Part shown: in pieces, positions 21,475 to 31,203 of the stretch
How positions within the stretch are numbered: the first letter of the stretch is position 1
How the letters are laid out: the number at the start of each line of letters is the position of its first letter
NCBI RefSeq assembly: GCF_020524765.1
Contig: NZ_JAIVLR010000001.1
Location: 1,054,001 to 1,118,000, forward strand
Direction of reading: 5' to 3'
DNA from: Qipengyuania gaetbuli
Lineage (GTDB): Bacteria > Pseudomonadota > Alphaproteobacteria > Sphingomonadales > Sphingomonadaceae
DNA: 64,000 nucleotides
Notes under the pieces: generated by a model
What the model saw: the letters and a program-made list of their open reading frames with translations, nothing else
The model's database searches: none
Told to the model about the DNA's origin: nothing
Program-made: the position numbers and the translations under genes

Positions 21475-22644
21475 ATGCGCGCCACCCCCGATTTCGATTT
21501 CCAGCTCGGCGACAATGCGGACATGATCCGCGAAAGCGTTTCGCGCTTCGCCGACGAACAGATCGCCCCGCTCGCCGCCAAGGTCGACCGCGAGGACTGG
21601 TTTCCCAAGGCGGAACTTTGGCCCGCCATGGGCGAACTGGGCCTCCACGGCATCACCGTTCCCGAAGCGGACGGCGGTCTTGGCCTCGGCTACCTCGAAC
21701 ACGTGATCGCGGTCGAGGAAGTCAGCCGCGCCAGTGCCTCGGTCGGCCTGTCCTACGGTGCGCATTCCAACCTCTGCGTCAACCAGATCGCGCGCTGGGC
21801 GAATGACGACCAGAAGGCGAAATACCTGCCCAAGCTGATTAGCGGCGAACACGTCGGCAGCCTTGCCATGAGCGAGGCGGGCGCCGGTTCGGACGTCGTG
21901 TCGATGAAGGCCCGTGCCGACAAGGTCGATGGCGGCTATGTCCTCAACGGGACCAAGTTCTGGATCACCAACGCCCCCTATGCGGACGTGCTGGTAGTCT
22001 ATGCCAAGACCTCGCCCGAAGCGGCCAGCCGCGGCATCACGACCTTCCTGATCGAGAAGGATTTCGAAGGGTTCTCGATCGGTCAGAAGATCGAGAAGGT
22101 CGGCATGCGCGGCTCGCCCACGGCAGAGCTGGTGTTCGACGATTGCTTCGTTCCGGAAGAAAACGTCATGGGCCCCGAAAACGGCGGCGTCGGCGTGCTG
22201 ATGAGCGGCCTCGACTACGAACGCGTCGTGCTCGCAGGTTTGCAGCTCGGCGTGATGCAGGCCTGCCTCGACACGGTCATTCCCTATCTTCGCGAACGCC
22301 AGCAGTTCGGCAAGCCCATCGGTTCCTTCCAGCTCATGCAGGCCAAGGTCGCCGACATGTATGTCGCGCTGCAGTCCGCGCGCGCCTACACCTATGCTGT
22401 CGCCAAAGCCTGCGATGCCGGACAGACCACCCGCTTCGATGCGGCAGGCACGATCCTGCTGGCTTCGGAAAACGCCTTCCGCGTGGCGGCCGAGAGTGTC
22501 CAGGCGCTGGGCGGCGCGGGCTACACGCTCGACTGGCCGGTGGAGCGCTACATGCGCGATGCCAAGCTGCTCGACATCGGTGCCGGCACCAATGAAATCC
22601 GCCGCATGCTGATCGGCCGCGAACTGATCGGCGCCGCCGGATGA
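21475..22644 (+). CDS. ivd: isovaleryl-CoA dehydrogenase
   Basis: Isovaleryl-CoA dehydrogenase performs the third step of leucine breakdown, passing electrons to ETF through FAD. The 389-residue product has the acyl-CoA dehydrogenase motifs AMSEAGAGSDVVSMKARA and WITNAPYADV. Near residue 245 is GLDYERVVLAG, which holds the Glu used specifically by isovaleryl-CoA dehydrogenases. The C-terminal region is GGAGYTLDWPVERYMRDAKL. GGAG precedes the chosen ATG. It overlaps the next gene as ATGA and is followed by mccB, which supports the assignment. Confidence 0.92.
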   Translation: MRATPDFDFQLGDNADMIRESVSRFADEQIAPLAAKVDREDWFPKAELWPAMGELGLHGITVPEADGGLGLGYLEHVIAVEEVSRASASVGLSYGAHSNLCVNQIARWANDDQKAKYLPKLISGEHVGSLAMSEAGAGSDVVSMKARADKVDGGYVLNGTKFWITNAPYADVLVVYAKTSPEAASRGITTFLIEKDFEGFSIGQKIEKVGMRGSPTAELVFDDCFVPEENVMGPENGGVGVLMSGLDYERVVLAGLQLGVMQACLDTVIPYLRERQQFGKPIGSFQLMQAKVADMYVALQSARAYTYAVAKACDAGQTTRFDAAGTILLASENAFRVAAESVQALGGAGYTLDWPVERYMRDAKLLDIGAGTNEIRRMLIGRELIGAAG

Positions 22645-22946
22645 GCGGGGACGAGGACTACGTCTACGACGAGGATAGCGGCGAATGGATGCCGGCATCC
22701 GAACTGGCGGCAAAGCAGGCGGCGGCCGAGACGGTCGAGGTGCGCGATGCGGTCGGCAACTTGCTGGCCGATGGCGACCAGGTGACGCTCATCAAGGACC
22801 TCGAGGTCAAGGGCGCGGGCCAGACGCTGAAGCAGGGCACGCTGATCAAAGCGATCCGCCTCACCGGCGATCCGCAGGAGATCGACTGCAAATATCCCGG
22901 CATCAAGGGCCTCGTCCTGCGTGCCGAATTCGTGAAGAAACGGTAA
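22641..22946 (+). CDS. PhnA-like domain protein without zinc ribbon
   Basis: The 101-residue product has a C-terminal PhnA/YjdM-like domain ([49 protein letters not shown]). The N-terminal zinc ribbon of classical PhnA is replaced by an acidic segment with no CxxC pairs. Despite the family name there is no sign of a role in phosphonate use. It overlaps ivd by four bases and lies 10 bp before mccB, so it is expressed with leucine catabolism. The reason is unknown. Confidence 0.8.
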   Translation: MSGDEDYVYDEDSGEWMPASELAAKQAAAETVEVRDAVGNLLADGDQVTLIKDLEVKGAGQTLKQGTLIKAIRLTGDPQEIDCKYPGIKGLVLRAEFVKKR

Positions 22947-22956
22947 GGCCACAGGC

Positions 22957-24564
22957 ATGACAGCACCCGCTCTCACCACGAAGCTGGACCGCGAGGCGCC
23001 CGACGCCAAGGCGCGGTTCGATCACAACAAGGCGCTGGCCGGGGAACTGCGCAAGCATGTCGCCGAAGCCGCGCTCGGCGGGCCGGAGAAGCACCGCGAA
23101 CGGCATGTCAGCCGCGGCAAGCTGCTGCCCCGCGAAAGGGTGGAACGCCTGCTCGATCCGGGCGCACCTTTCCTCGAGATCGGCCAGCTGGCGGCCAACG
23201 GGCTTTACGGCGACGAGATCAGCGGCGCCGGGCTGATCGCCGGGATCGGGCGCGTGTCTGGCCGGCAGGTGATGATCGTGTGCAACGATGCCACCGTCAA
23301 AGGCGGCACCTACTATCCGATGACGGTCAAGAAGCACTTGCGCGCCCAGGAAATCGCGCAGGAAAACCGCCTGCCCTGCATCTACCTCGTCGACAGCGGC
23401 GGCGCGAATTTGCCGCATCAGGCCGAGGTCTTCCCCGACCGCGACCACTTCGGGCGCATCTTCTTCAACCAGGCGAACATGAGCGCGATGGGTATCCCGC
23501 AGATCGCCTGCGTCATGGGCAGCTGCACGGCGGGCGGTGCCTATGTTCCGGCCATGTCGGACGAGACGGTGATCGTGCGCGAACAGGGCACGATCTTCCT
23601 TGCCGGACCGCCGCTGGTCAAGGCCGCCACCGGCGAGGAAATCAGCGCCGAGGACCTTGGCGGCGGCGACCTCCACGCGCGCAAATCGGGCGTGGTCGAC
23701 CACCTAGCCGAAAACGACGAGCACGCGCTCACCATCGTGCGCGACATCGTCAGCCACCTCGGCGACAATTACGCCGCCGCAACGGGGGTACAATTAATTG
23801 AACCGCGCCCGCCCAGGTTCGACGCGGAAGATCTGTACGCGATCGTGCCCGAAGACGTGCGCGCGCCATACGATGTGAAGGAAATTATCGCCCGCCTCGT
23901 CGACGGGTCCGAGTTCCACGAATTCAAGGCACATTACGGCAGCACGCTGGTCTGCGGCTTCGCCCATATCTGGGGGATGCCGGTGGCGATCCTCGCCAAC
24001 AATGGCGTGCTGTTTTCCGAAAGCGCGCAGAAGGGCGCGCATTTCATCGAGCTTGCCTGCCAACGGCGTATCCCGCTGCTGTTCCTCCAGAACATTTCCG
24101 GCTTCATGGTCGGCGGCAAGTACGAGGCGGAAGGCATCGCCAAGCACGGGGCCAAGCTGGTCACCGCCGTCGCCACCGCGACCGTGCCCAAGGTGACCGT
24201 CGTCATCGGCGGCAGCTTCGGCGCCGGCAATTACGGCATGTGCGGGCGCGCCTACCAGCCGCGCTTCCTGTTCACCTGGCCCAATGCACGCATTTCCGTG
24301 ATGGGCGGCGAGCAGGCAGCAAGCGTGCTGGCGACCGTCCACCGCGACGCCGACAGCTGGACTCCGGAACAGGCCGAGGAATTCAAGGCCCCGATCCGCC
24401 AGAAGTACGAGGACGAGGGCAATCCCTATTACGCCACCGCCCGCCTGTGGGACGACGGAGTGATCGATCCGGTCCAGACCCGCGACGTGCTGGGCCTCGC
24501 CTTTGCCGCCACGCTGGAGGCACCGATTCCGGAAAAGCCGCAGTTCGGCGTGTTCCGGATGTAG
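22957..24564 (+). CDS. mccB: 3-methylcrotonyl-CoA carboxylase, carboxyltransferase (beta) subunit
   Basis: This subunit transfers CO2 from biotin to 3-methylcrotonyl-CoA in leucine degradation. The 535-residue length fits, as do [55 protein letters not shown] and [27 protein letters not shown]. The motifs [15 protein letters not shown] and [11 protein letters not shown] also match. Placement after ivd supports the methylcrotonyl rather than propionyl enzyme. The biotin-bearing alpha subunit gene is not next door; an acyltransferase follows after a 70-bp gap. Confidence 0.93.
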   Translation: MTAPALTTKLDREAPDAKARFDHNKALAGELRKHVAEAALGGPEKHRERHVSRGKLLPRERVERLLDPGAPFLEIGQLAANGLYGDEISGAGLIAGIGRVSGRQVMIVCNDATVKGGTYYPMTVKKHLRAQEIAQENRLPCIYLVDSGGANLPHQAEVFPDRDHFGRIFFNQANMSAMGIPQIACVMGSCTAGGAYVPAMSDETVIVREQGTIFLAGPPLVKAATGEEISAEDLGGGDLHARKSGVVDHLAENDEHALTIVRDIVSHLGDNYAAATGVQLIEPRPPRFDAEDLYAIVPEDVRAPYDVKEIIARLVDGSEFHEFKAHYGSTLVCGFAHIWGMPVAILANNGVLFSESAQKGAHFIELACQRRIPLLFLQNISGFMVGGKYEAEGIAKHGAKLVTAVATATVPKVTVVIGGSFGAGNYGMCGRAYQPRFLFTWPNARISVMGGEQAASVLATVHRDADSWTPEQAEEFKAPIRQKYEDEGNPYYATARLWDDGVIDPVQTRDVLGLAFAATLEAPIPEKPQFGVFRM

Positions 24565-24634
24565 CCGGCGGGAATCCTCGCATCCCTCTCGCATTCCGCT
24601 ACGTAACTGCTAGGGCTCGCAGGCAGGAGAGAGA

Positions 24635-25261
24635 ATGTCGCAAGCCAATTTCCGGAAGCCTTCGCTTCTGAGCCGCATCGTGCGGCGCATCATCATGGTG
24701 CTCTACCGCTGGAAGGGCTGGAAGCTGGACGGGCACCTGCCCGACCTGCCGAAATTCGTCATCGCCGGGGCGCCGCATACCTCGAACTGGGATTTCGTCT
24801 TCTTCATCGGGGCGACCGCGGAAGAAGGCGTGCAGCCCAATTTCATGGGCAAGCACACGCTGTTCCAGGGCATGATGAGGAACTTCATGTTCGACATGGG
24901 CGGCATCCCCATCGACCGCACCAAGCGCAGCAATGTGGTCGAGCAGGTCGCCGCCGAGTTTGAGCAACGCGACCACCTCGCGCTGGTCATCGCGGCAGAG
25001 GGTACGCGCAGTTCCAACGGCGAATGGAAATCCGGTTTCTACAACATCGCCCGCGCTGCGAACGTCCCGATCGTTCCGGCCTGGGTGTGCAACAAACGCC
25101 GCATACTCGGCTTCGGACCGGCCATCGTTCCCACCGCCGATTACGGCGAGACGCTGCTTGAAATCGCGCGCTTCATGCGCTCGAAACTGCCGGATTACGA
25201 ACGTTACAAGGTTCTGGAGGCCCAGGCGCTGGGCCTGATCGAGGAGGCGAAAACCGCATGA
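24635..25261 (+). CDS. lysophospholipid acyltransferase family protein (PlsC-like)
   Basis: The 208-residue product has the glycerolipid acyltransferase motifs: H-x4-D in APHTSNWDFVFF near residue 48, GGIPIDRT near residue 88, and the phosphate-binding EGTRSSNGEWKSGFYNIA near residue 124. It is shorter than typical PlsC and lacks a strong N-terminal membrane helix. The substrate could be a lysophospholipid or another acyl acceptor. It overlaps the DUF1295 gene by four bases (ATGA). AGGAGAGAG precedes the ATG. Confidence 0.85.
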   Translation: MSQANFRKPSLLSRIVRRIIMVLYRWKGWKLDGHLPDLPKFVIAGAPHTSNWDFVFFIGATAEEGVQPNFMGKHTLFQGMMRNFMFDMGGIPIDRTKRSNVVEQVAAEFEQRDHLALVIAAEGTRSSNGEWKSGFYNIARAANVPIVPAWVCNKRRILGFGPAIVPTADYGETLLEIARFMRSKLPDYERYKVLEAQALGLIEEAKTA

Positions 25262-26055
25262 TCGACGCCCTGCTTGCCAATGCCGCGATCCTCGTCGGCG
25301 TAGTGCTCATCCTGTGGGTGATTTCCGTCCAGATCGACGATGTGTCCTTCATCGATTCCTTCTGGGGTGCGGGCATGGCCCTGATGGCCTTTGCCAGCTG
25401 GATGCAGCTTGCCCAGCCGGGCGCCCTTGCCAACCTGCTGTTGGCGATGACGGCAGCCTGGGGCCTCAGGCTCGGCATCTATTTGCTGCGCCGCTGGCGC
25501 GCGGAAGGCGAGGACAAGCGCTATGAACGCATGCTGCGCAAGGACCGCGAGAAAGGCCGTTTCGCCATCGCCGCGCTGACGAAGATCTGGCTCGGGCAGG
25601 CCGTGCTGCTGTTCCTCGTCTCCTCCCCTGCCCAGCTGGGTATCCTCAGCAGCGCCGAACCCGCCCCGATCACCGGCTTCGCCTGGGCCGGCATCGCCCT
25701 CTATCTGACCGGCATCTTCTTCGAATGGGTTGGGGACTGGCAACTGGCGAAGTTCAAGGCCGATCCGGCCAACAAGGGCCAGGTGATGGACCGCGGACTG
25801 TGGCGCTATACGCGCCACCCGAACTATTTCGGCGATGCCTGTGCCTGGTGGGGCATCTGGCTGGTCGCGGCGAGCATCGCCTGGGAAGTGGCAGCGCTGA
25901 CTGTCGCCGGACCGCTGTTCCTGACCTTCACGCTGGTGAAGTGGTCAGGCGCGGCGCTGCTGGAAAAGGGCATGAAGCATTCGCGCCCGGGATACGAGGA
26001 ATACAAACGCCGCACATCGGCCTTCATTCCGTGGCCGCCGCGCTCCGCCGCCTGA
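25258..26055 (+). CDS. DUF1295 membrane protein (steroid 5-alpha-reductase-like fold)
   Basis: The 265-residue product has about six membrane helices. The conserved DUF1295 region near the end carries GLWRYTRHPNYFGDACAWWG and a final EEYKRRTSAFIPWPP, both typical of the isoprenylcysteine methyltransferase/5-alpha-reductase fold. It is probably an NAD(P)H-linked reductase or a methyltransferase acting on a lipid. The ATGA overlap with the acyltransferase gene suggests a shared lipid pathway, but the reaction is unknown. Confidence 0.85.
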   Translation: MIDALLANAAILVGVVLILWVISVQIDDVSFIDSFWGAGMALMAFASWMQLAQPGALANLLLAMTAAWGLRLGIYLLRRWRAEGEDKRYERMLRKDREKGRFAIAALTKIWLGQAVLLFLVSSPAQLGILSSAEPAPITGFAWAGIALYLTGIFFEWVGDWQLAKFKADPANKGQVMDRGLWRYTRHPNYFGDACAWWGIWLVAASIAWEVAALTVAGPLFLTFTLVKWSGAALLEKGMKHSRPGYEEYKRRTSAFIPWPPRSAA

Positions 26056-26145
26056 AAAACCGCCTTTTTCGCGCCAATGCTCTGGCAACGGCGGCCAGCG
26101 GGCACTATCCTCTATCCCGATGACCGACCAACCGGCCCGCCGCGC

Positions 26146-26772
26146 ATGAACACGCCCGACCTCAGGCAGGAACGGGCGCGCCTTGCCGCCTATGCCATGG
26201 ACCTTACCGGTCGCCGCGGGGGCGAGGTCACGCCGGAAATCCTTGCCGCAGAGGTCGGCGTATCGCGGGCGCGCATCGAGGCGATCTTCCCCGAGGAATC
26301 GGACCTGTTCGATGCCGTGGTCGAACTGTGGTTCGAACCCCATGTCGCGATCATGGAAGAAGTGCTGGCAAGCGACCTGCCGCCCAACCGCAAGTTCTAC
26401 GAATTCTACGTCCGCCGTTTCCGCCGCAACCGTGCGGAATTCCGGCGCGATCCGTCCGCCTTCGCCGTGTTGTGCGAACTGGGTGCGCGGCGGTTCGAAC
26501 GCGTGCGCAGCTTCGTCGATCTTGCCGACCATTATTTGTGCGAACTGATCGCCGAAGCGCAGGCCGACGGGTACTTCGCCGGCCTGGAGATCGACCGTGC
26601 GCTGACCCTCATCAACCAGATGACGGTGGCCTATACCATGCCCGACCTGCTGCAGACGGTCGACGAGCGGCTGACCGAGGACAAGCTCGCCGCCATCGTC
26701 GACACGCTCTTTGCCGGCCTTTCCGCGGCCGACGGCGGTGCCTCTGGCGTGAGTGGCCTGCGCCCGGCGTGA
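26146..26772 (+). CDS. TetR-family transcriptional regulator
   Basis: The 208-residue product has an N-terminal TetR-type helix-turn-helix (about residues 10-55: GGEVTPEILAAEVGVSRARIEAIFPEESDLFDAVVELW) and a helical ligand-binding domain. I chose the ATG at 26146 since the family begins near this point; a longer reading from 26077 adds 23 residues without homology appearance and no ribosome site is clear for either. It overlaps the glycosyltransferase gene as GTGA. Its ligand and targets are unknown; the preceding lipid genes are candidates. Confidence 0.85.
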   Translation: MNTPDLRQERARLAAYAMDLTGRRGGEVTPEILAAEVGVSRARIEAIFPEESDLFDAVVELWFEPHVAIMEEVLASDLPPNRKFYEFYVRRFRRNRAEFRRDPSAFAVLCELGARRFERVRSFVDLADHYLCELIAEAQADGYFAGLEIDRALTLINQMTVAYTMPDLLQTVDERLTEDKLAAIVDTLFAGLSAADGGASGVSGLRPA

Positions 26773-27998
26773 GCGGGAACGCGCGAAGTCGCCGAATCCT
26801 TTTCATCGGCCTGAACTATGCGCCCGAGCCGATCGGCATCGGGCCTTATAGCGCAGGGCTGATGGAGGCGCTGGCGGAGCGCGGGCACACGATCCACGCG
26901 GTGGTCGGCCAGCCCTATTACCCCGAATGGAAGATGCACGAATTCTTCCGCGGACGGTGGAAGAACACGACCGAGAACGGCGTTACCATTACGCGCTGCC
27001 CGCATTACATCCCGGCCAATCCGACCGGATCGCGGCGGCTGGCGCATCACCTCAGCTTTGCCAGCAGCGCTTATCCCGCCGCCCGGCTGGCGCGGCGCGA
27101 CCTGCGCCCCGATCTCGTGATGACGGTCGCGCCTTCGCTGGTCGCAGCGCCGGTGGCGGCGCGCATGGCGCGCCGTGCGGGCGTGCCCTACTGGCTCCAC
27201 GTCCAGGATTTCGAGGTCGGCGCGGCACAGGCAACCGGCCTGCTCGGCAAGGGCCGCGTGGCCGATGCCGCTCTGCGGTTCGAGGAACGCGCGCTTGCCG
27301 CCGCCGACATCGTGTCCACGATCAGCGGACCGATGAGGCGCTTGCTCGCGGCCAAGGGCGTGGCCCCTGAAAAGATCGTCGAGCTGCGCAACTGGGCGAA
27401 CCATTCTGCCCCTGCGGGCGAGCGGGATTACCGGGCTGAATGGGGAATGGAGGGCAAATTCGTCGCACTCTATTCGGGCAATATCGCCAACAAGCAGGGG
27501 CTGGACACGGTGGTGGAGGCGGCGCGCCTGCTCGCCCACCGCAAGGATATCGCCGTGCTTGTCTGCGGCGACGGTCCCACGCGCGGCCGGCTCGAAAAGC
27601 TGGGCGAAGGGATCGATACGCTGCACTTCAAGGCCCTGCAGCCGAGCGGGGACGTCGGCGACCTGCTGCATATGGCGGATGTGCACCTGCTGCCCCAGCT
27701 GGTCGAGGCGGCGGACCTCGTGCTTCCTTCCAAGCTCGGCAACATGCTCGCCTCGGGACGGCCCATATTGGCGACCGTGCCCAAGGGGACGGGAATCGCG
27801 GACGAGATCGAAGGGTCCGGCGTCATCGTTCCGCCGGGCGATCCCGCCGCCCTCGCATGGGCGATCGAACGGCTGGCCGGCGATCCGGCTTCTTGCAAGG
27901 TCATGGGCGCCAGTGCGCGGCGCGCCGGCGTGGAGCGCTGGTCGAAAGGCCAAGTGGTCGACGGGTTCGAAGCCGCGATGGACGACCTGCTGGGCTGA
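26769..27998 (+). CDS. WcaI-like glycosyltransferase (GT4 fold)
   Basis: The 409-residue product matches the WcaI-type colanic acid/exopolysaccharide glycosyltransferases. The N-terminus reads LFIGLNYAPEPIGIGPYSAG, with VVGQPYYPEWKMHEFF after it. DFEVGAAQATGLLGKGR lies mid-protein, and the C-terminal donor site has LYSGNIANKQGLDTVVEAA, GDGPTRGRLE and LPSKLGNMLASGRPILAT. The start is GTG, overlapping the TetR gene stop. A longer frame from 26328 lies inside that gene and is not used. It suggests capsule or exopolysaccharide synthesis, but no other polysaccharide genes adjoin. Confidence 0.9.
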   Translation: MSGNARSRRILFIGLNYAPEPIGIGPYSAGLMEALAERGHTIHAVVGQPYYPEWKMHEFFRGRWKNTTENGVTITRCPHYIPANPTGSRRLAHHLSFASSAYPAARLARRDLRPDLVMTVAPSLVAAPVAARMARRAGVPYWLHVQDFEVGAAQATGLLGKGRVADAALRFEERALAAADIVSTISGPMRRLLAAKGVAPEKIVELRNWANHSAPAGERDYRAEWGMEGKFVALYSGNIANKQGLDTVVEAARLLAHRKDIAVLVCGDGPTRGRLEKLGEGIDTLHFKALQPSGDVGDLLHMADVHLLPQLVEAADLVLPSKLGNMLASGRPILATVPKGTGIADEIEGSGVIVPPGDPAALAWAIERLAGDPASCKVMGASARRAGVERWSKGQVVDGFEAAMDDLLG

Positions 27999-28115
27999 AG
28001 CGCCTTACGGAGCGTGGGGCTCCTCGCACGGGCCCTTTCGAAAAAACCGTTTTCCTACACCCAATTGTCTGATTAACCGATTTGGCTCGTTTAAACAAGA
28101 CGAGGTACCAGATTT

Positions 28116-28547
28116 ATGAGCGATTCCCTTCCCCTCCAGGCCCCCGGCGGTTTTGCACCCCTTGGCGCTGTCGGGATCGACGACGGCACAGGCCATCTCG
28201 CAACGGTCAGCCGGGCAAGCCCGCTTCCGGTCACGACCGTGGCCGGCAGCACCAGCGATCCGCTGGAAGGGGCGATAACCGCCACGGGCCTTGCCGGTCC
28301 CTTTCACCCTTCCAGCCTCGACCCGGTCTATTGCACCCTGGCAGGGGAATTCACCGGCACGGTCAGGGTCATGCGCTCGCTCGACGGGGGCGAAACGCTC
28401 CATCCCTTGACGGCCGGGGGCCTGCGCTGGGCAGAATTTGCCGGTCCGGCCTGCGAACCGGTTTGGATCGAAAGCGAACAGGGCGCCTCGCTCTGGCTCG
28501 ATTGCACGCTTTCCTCGGGAACGCTGGAATACAGGCTGTCGCAATGA
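28116..28547 (+). CDS. phage-type structural protein of unknown function
   Basis: The 143-residue product has GHLATVSRASPLPVTTVAG near the start, a pattern common in phage virion proteins, followed by GPFHPSSLDPVYCTLAGEFTG and TVRVMRSLDGGETLHPLTAGG. A C-terminal EPVWIESEQGASLWLDCTL, then SSGTLEYRLSQ, resembles small beta-rich phage structural proteins I recall from siphovirus tail regions. It overlaps the next, spike-like gene as ATGA. The 115-bp leader before it is noticeably AT-richer than the surroundings. No other phage gene is seen. Confidence 0.6.
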   Translation: MSDSLPLQAPGGFAPLGAVGIDDGTGHLATVSRASPLPVTTVAGSTSDPLEGAITATGLAGPFHPSSLDPVYCTLAGEFTGTVRVMRSLDGGETLHPLTAGGLRWAEFAGPACEPVWIESEQGASLWLDCTLSSGTLEYRLSQ

Positions 28548-30497
28548 GCCTGCTGGCCCTTTCCTCGCTCGCTCTCGGCGTCGAGGCGGCGCAGGCGCGG
28601 CCATGTCTCTTCGCGGAGCTTGCCCGAAGGTCGCCCGGCCAGGATACCTGGCTGCTGGTTACCAGCGGGCACGGCGCATTCGGCGTCGGCGCAGGCACCT
28701 ATGTCTGCGATGCGAAATGCACGCTCGACCTGCTCGCCGCACATCCGCGTTTCGTCGTCAGCACCGCCAACGGGCGCATCTTCCGCCTCCTGCCCGAAAG
28801 CGGCGCCATCACGCCCGAACAGGGCGGCGCGGCCGGAGACGGCACGGCAAACGACCAGCCGGCGATCCAGGCGGCGATCGACTATGCCGAGGAAATCGGG
28901 GCGCAGGAGGTGCGCTTTCCTGCGCCTCGCTACCGGATCGACTGCCCGCTGCGCACCTCTCCTGCAGGCCAGAGCCTTGCCAGCGACGGGCACCCCTTGG
29001 TGATCCGCAAGTCGCTCGTTCTCAAGGGCATGGCGGCAGGGCGGACTGTGCTCGATTTCCGCACGCTCGACGGCGCAGCGGCGGAAACCGACTGGCAGCT
29101 CGTCCCCACCTCTGCGTCCGACCCGACGCTCGCCGTATGGCGCGGCGGGGGGATTTTCGTGAGCGGCGATACCGTCGATCCCGGCAAGGGGCAGCGCAGC
29201 ATCGCCCGGCTCGAACTCGACCGGCTGGTCTTTCGCGGCAACCGGCAGCACACGGGCAATCATGCCTGGCCCGCCGATCCTGTGACAGGCGACGGGTGGG
29301 ACATCACCGACAAGGCGCTATGGGTGCAGGATTGCCATGTTGGCGAGATCGTCTGCCGCGACACCGACATGATCGGCTGGGAGGGCGAGATCTTCTACCT
29401 CGGCGGTGCGATCGATGCGGTGGAGCGGGTGGAACTGTCCCGCTCCCGCTTCGCCACCACCAATGGCAGCGCCTTCAATCCCGGCTGCAATGCCGAAATC
29501 CTCGCCACCGACTTGTACTTTCGGCGATGCTTTCCAGGCGCAGGAGGAGACCGGCAAGAGCCGCGCGATCTACCGCAATTGCGTGTGGCACGACTGTGAC
29601 CACACGACGATCGGCAGCGGTTCGACCGCCGCATTCCTTTACCACTGGGTCTGGCCCTCGCGCGACGAGACCCTGCCGCCCCCGCTCACCCTGCTCGACA
29701 ATTGCGAGTTTCGCGACGTCGGCTGGCTGCGGGTGCTCAGCTGGGTTTCGGGATCGATCCGCACGGTGGACACGCCGGTCGGCCTGCCGGGCAGCGAAGG
29801 CCAGGCGATCAGGGACGTGGACCTCGAGATCGACGCGCTGCTCGACCGCAAGACCAACCTCCACGCGCTCGGCCTCTATGGGCTGGACACGCTGGAAGAG
29901 CAGGTGCCGGGCGCGCCTGCCGGCGTGTTCAGGCGCCCGCCCGCCAATGTCTCTTTGCGCATCACGCACCGCCGCACCAGCGCCGCGCGCGAGGCAGGGC
30001 GCGAATGGCTCGGCGTCAACTGGAGCGGGTTCGTCGACGCCTCCTGCTCCATCCACGCACAGGGCGAATATGCGAGCGGCCGCGTGCCGAACGGCGGGGT
30101 CGCGCCCGTCTCCATGCCGCTCGTCACCTTCGGCCCCGGCTCGCCCAGCACCAGCTACTGGGCGCGCGGCTGGTACGCCGTGCCCGCGTTCTCCGGCCCT
30201 GGCGAGATAAAGGTCACCGCGCCGCTGATGGCGGTCACGCTTGCCGACGCGATCATCGCCGACATGACCCTGTCGCGCCTGCCGTCCGGCGGGAGCAGCT
30301 TCGGTTATGCCGAGGGGCAAAGCGTGCGCATCAGCAAGGTCGGTGCGGCAGGCAGCTTCCGCTTCGGCAAGGGGGCGTCCGCCTCCTTCGCGGTCACCGA
30401 GACGCGCAGCCTCGTGAACGAATGCGACTGGATCGAGTTCACCTACAATCGCGAGCGCCAGCGATGGGAGGAAAGCGGCTTTTGCTCCGACGCGTGA
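28544..30497 (+). pseudogene. frameshifted beta-helix (pectate-lyase-like / tail-spike-like) protein
   Basis: Two overlapping frames together encode about 650 residues. The first (28544-29599) begins with ATG overlapping the previous stop. It carries a pectate-lyase-superfamily entry motif (AGDGTANDQPAIQAAIDYA) and beta-helix turns such as DITDKALWVQDCHVGEIVC. The second frame continues the same fold (YRNCVWHDCDHTTIGSGSTAAF) to a TGA at 30497. The switch maps to a TTT run at 29519-29521, where removing one T restores a continuous reading (DLYF then GDAFQAQ). No stop interrupts the remaining 970 bases, so the change is recent or a sequencing error. If intact, the product would bind or cleave a polysaccharide. 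Confidence 0.75.
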
Positions 30498-30513
30498 GGC
30501 GGGCGAGGCGACA

Positions 30514-30539
30514 CGGGAGGGGATTAAACGCCCCTCCCG
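30514..30539 (+). terminator. terminator-like hairpin after the beta-helix gene
   Basis: A perfect 9-bp stem (CGGGAGGGG/CCCCTCCCG) with an 8-base loop lies 17 bases after the stop at 30497. No T-run follows, so it may stall or stabilise the transcript rather than terminate it alone. Confidence 0.5.
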
Positions 30540-30575
30540 CTTGCCCGAGCGGCGCGGGTGGGGAATCACACACCC

Positions 30576-31130
30576 ATGGCGATTCTTTCCGACAAGTGGA
30601 TCCGCGACAAGGCGCTCAACGAAGGCATGATCGAGCCTTTCGTCGAAGCGCAGCGCCGCGAAGGCTGCATTTCCTACGGGCTGTCGAGCTATGGCTACGA
30701 CGCGCGCGTCGCGCCCGAGTTCAAGATCTTCACCAATGTCGACAGCGCGGTGGTCGATCCCAAGGATTTCGCCAGCAACAGCTTCGTCGACCGCGACACC
30801 GACGTCTGCGTGATTCCGCCCAACAGCTTTGCCTTGGCGCGCACGGTCGAATATTTCCGCATTCCCGAGGACGTGCTGGTCATCTGCCTCGGCAAGAGCA
30901 CCTATGCGCGCTGCGGCATCATCGTGAACGTCACCCCGCTGGAGCCGGGCTGGGAAGGCCATGTGACGCTGGAATTTTCCAACACCACGCCGCTACCAGC
31001 CAAGATCTACGCCAACGAGGGTGCCTGCCAGTTCCTGTTCCTCAAGGGCAACGAACGGCCTGAAGTCACCTATGCCGACCGCGCGGGCAAATACATGGGC
31101 CAGCGCGGGGTCACGCTGCCGCGCCTCTGA
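30576..31130 (+). CDS. dcd: dCTP deaminase
   Basis: dCTP deaminase converts dCTP to dUTP as the first step toward dTMP. The 184-residue product has the family start MAILSDKWI and [16 protein letters not shown]. The active-site region [32 protein letters not shown] includes the catalytic Glu (in TLEFSN), and [11 protein letters not shown] follows. The ATG at 30576 is chosen since a reading from 30558 adds six atypical residues. The enzyme links with the ribonucleotide reductase genes of the same window in dNTP supply. Confidence 0.96.
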   Translation: MAILSDKWIRDKALNEGMIEPFVEAQRREGCISYGLSSYGYDARVAPEFKIFTNVDSAVVDPKDFASNSFVDRDTDVCVIPPNSFALARTVEYFRIPEDVLVICLGKSTYARCGIIVNVTPLEPGWEGHVTLEFSNTTPLPAKIYANEGACQFLFLKGNERPEVTYADRAGKYMGQRGVTLPRL

Positions 31131-31203
31131 CAAGGCAGCCCTGACGCTACGTCTTTGACTCTCTCCCGCGCCGCGCGCATTCAGGCGGACAAAGGAGAGA
31201 ACC

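Noticed and set aside
29505-29530. Programmed +1 frameshift in the spike-like gene
   Set aside because: UUU to UUC slip is possible in principle, but no stimulatory structure or rare codon is evident; an indel is simpler.
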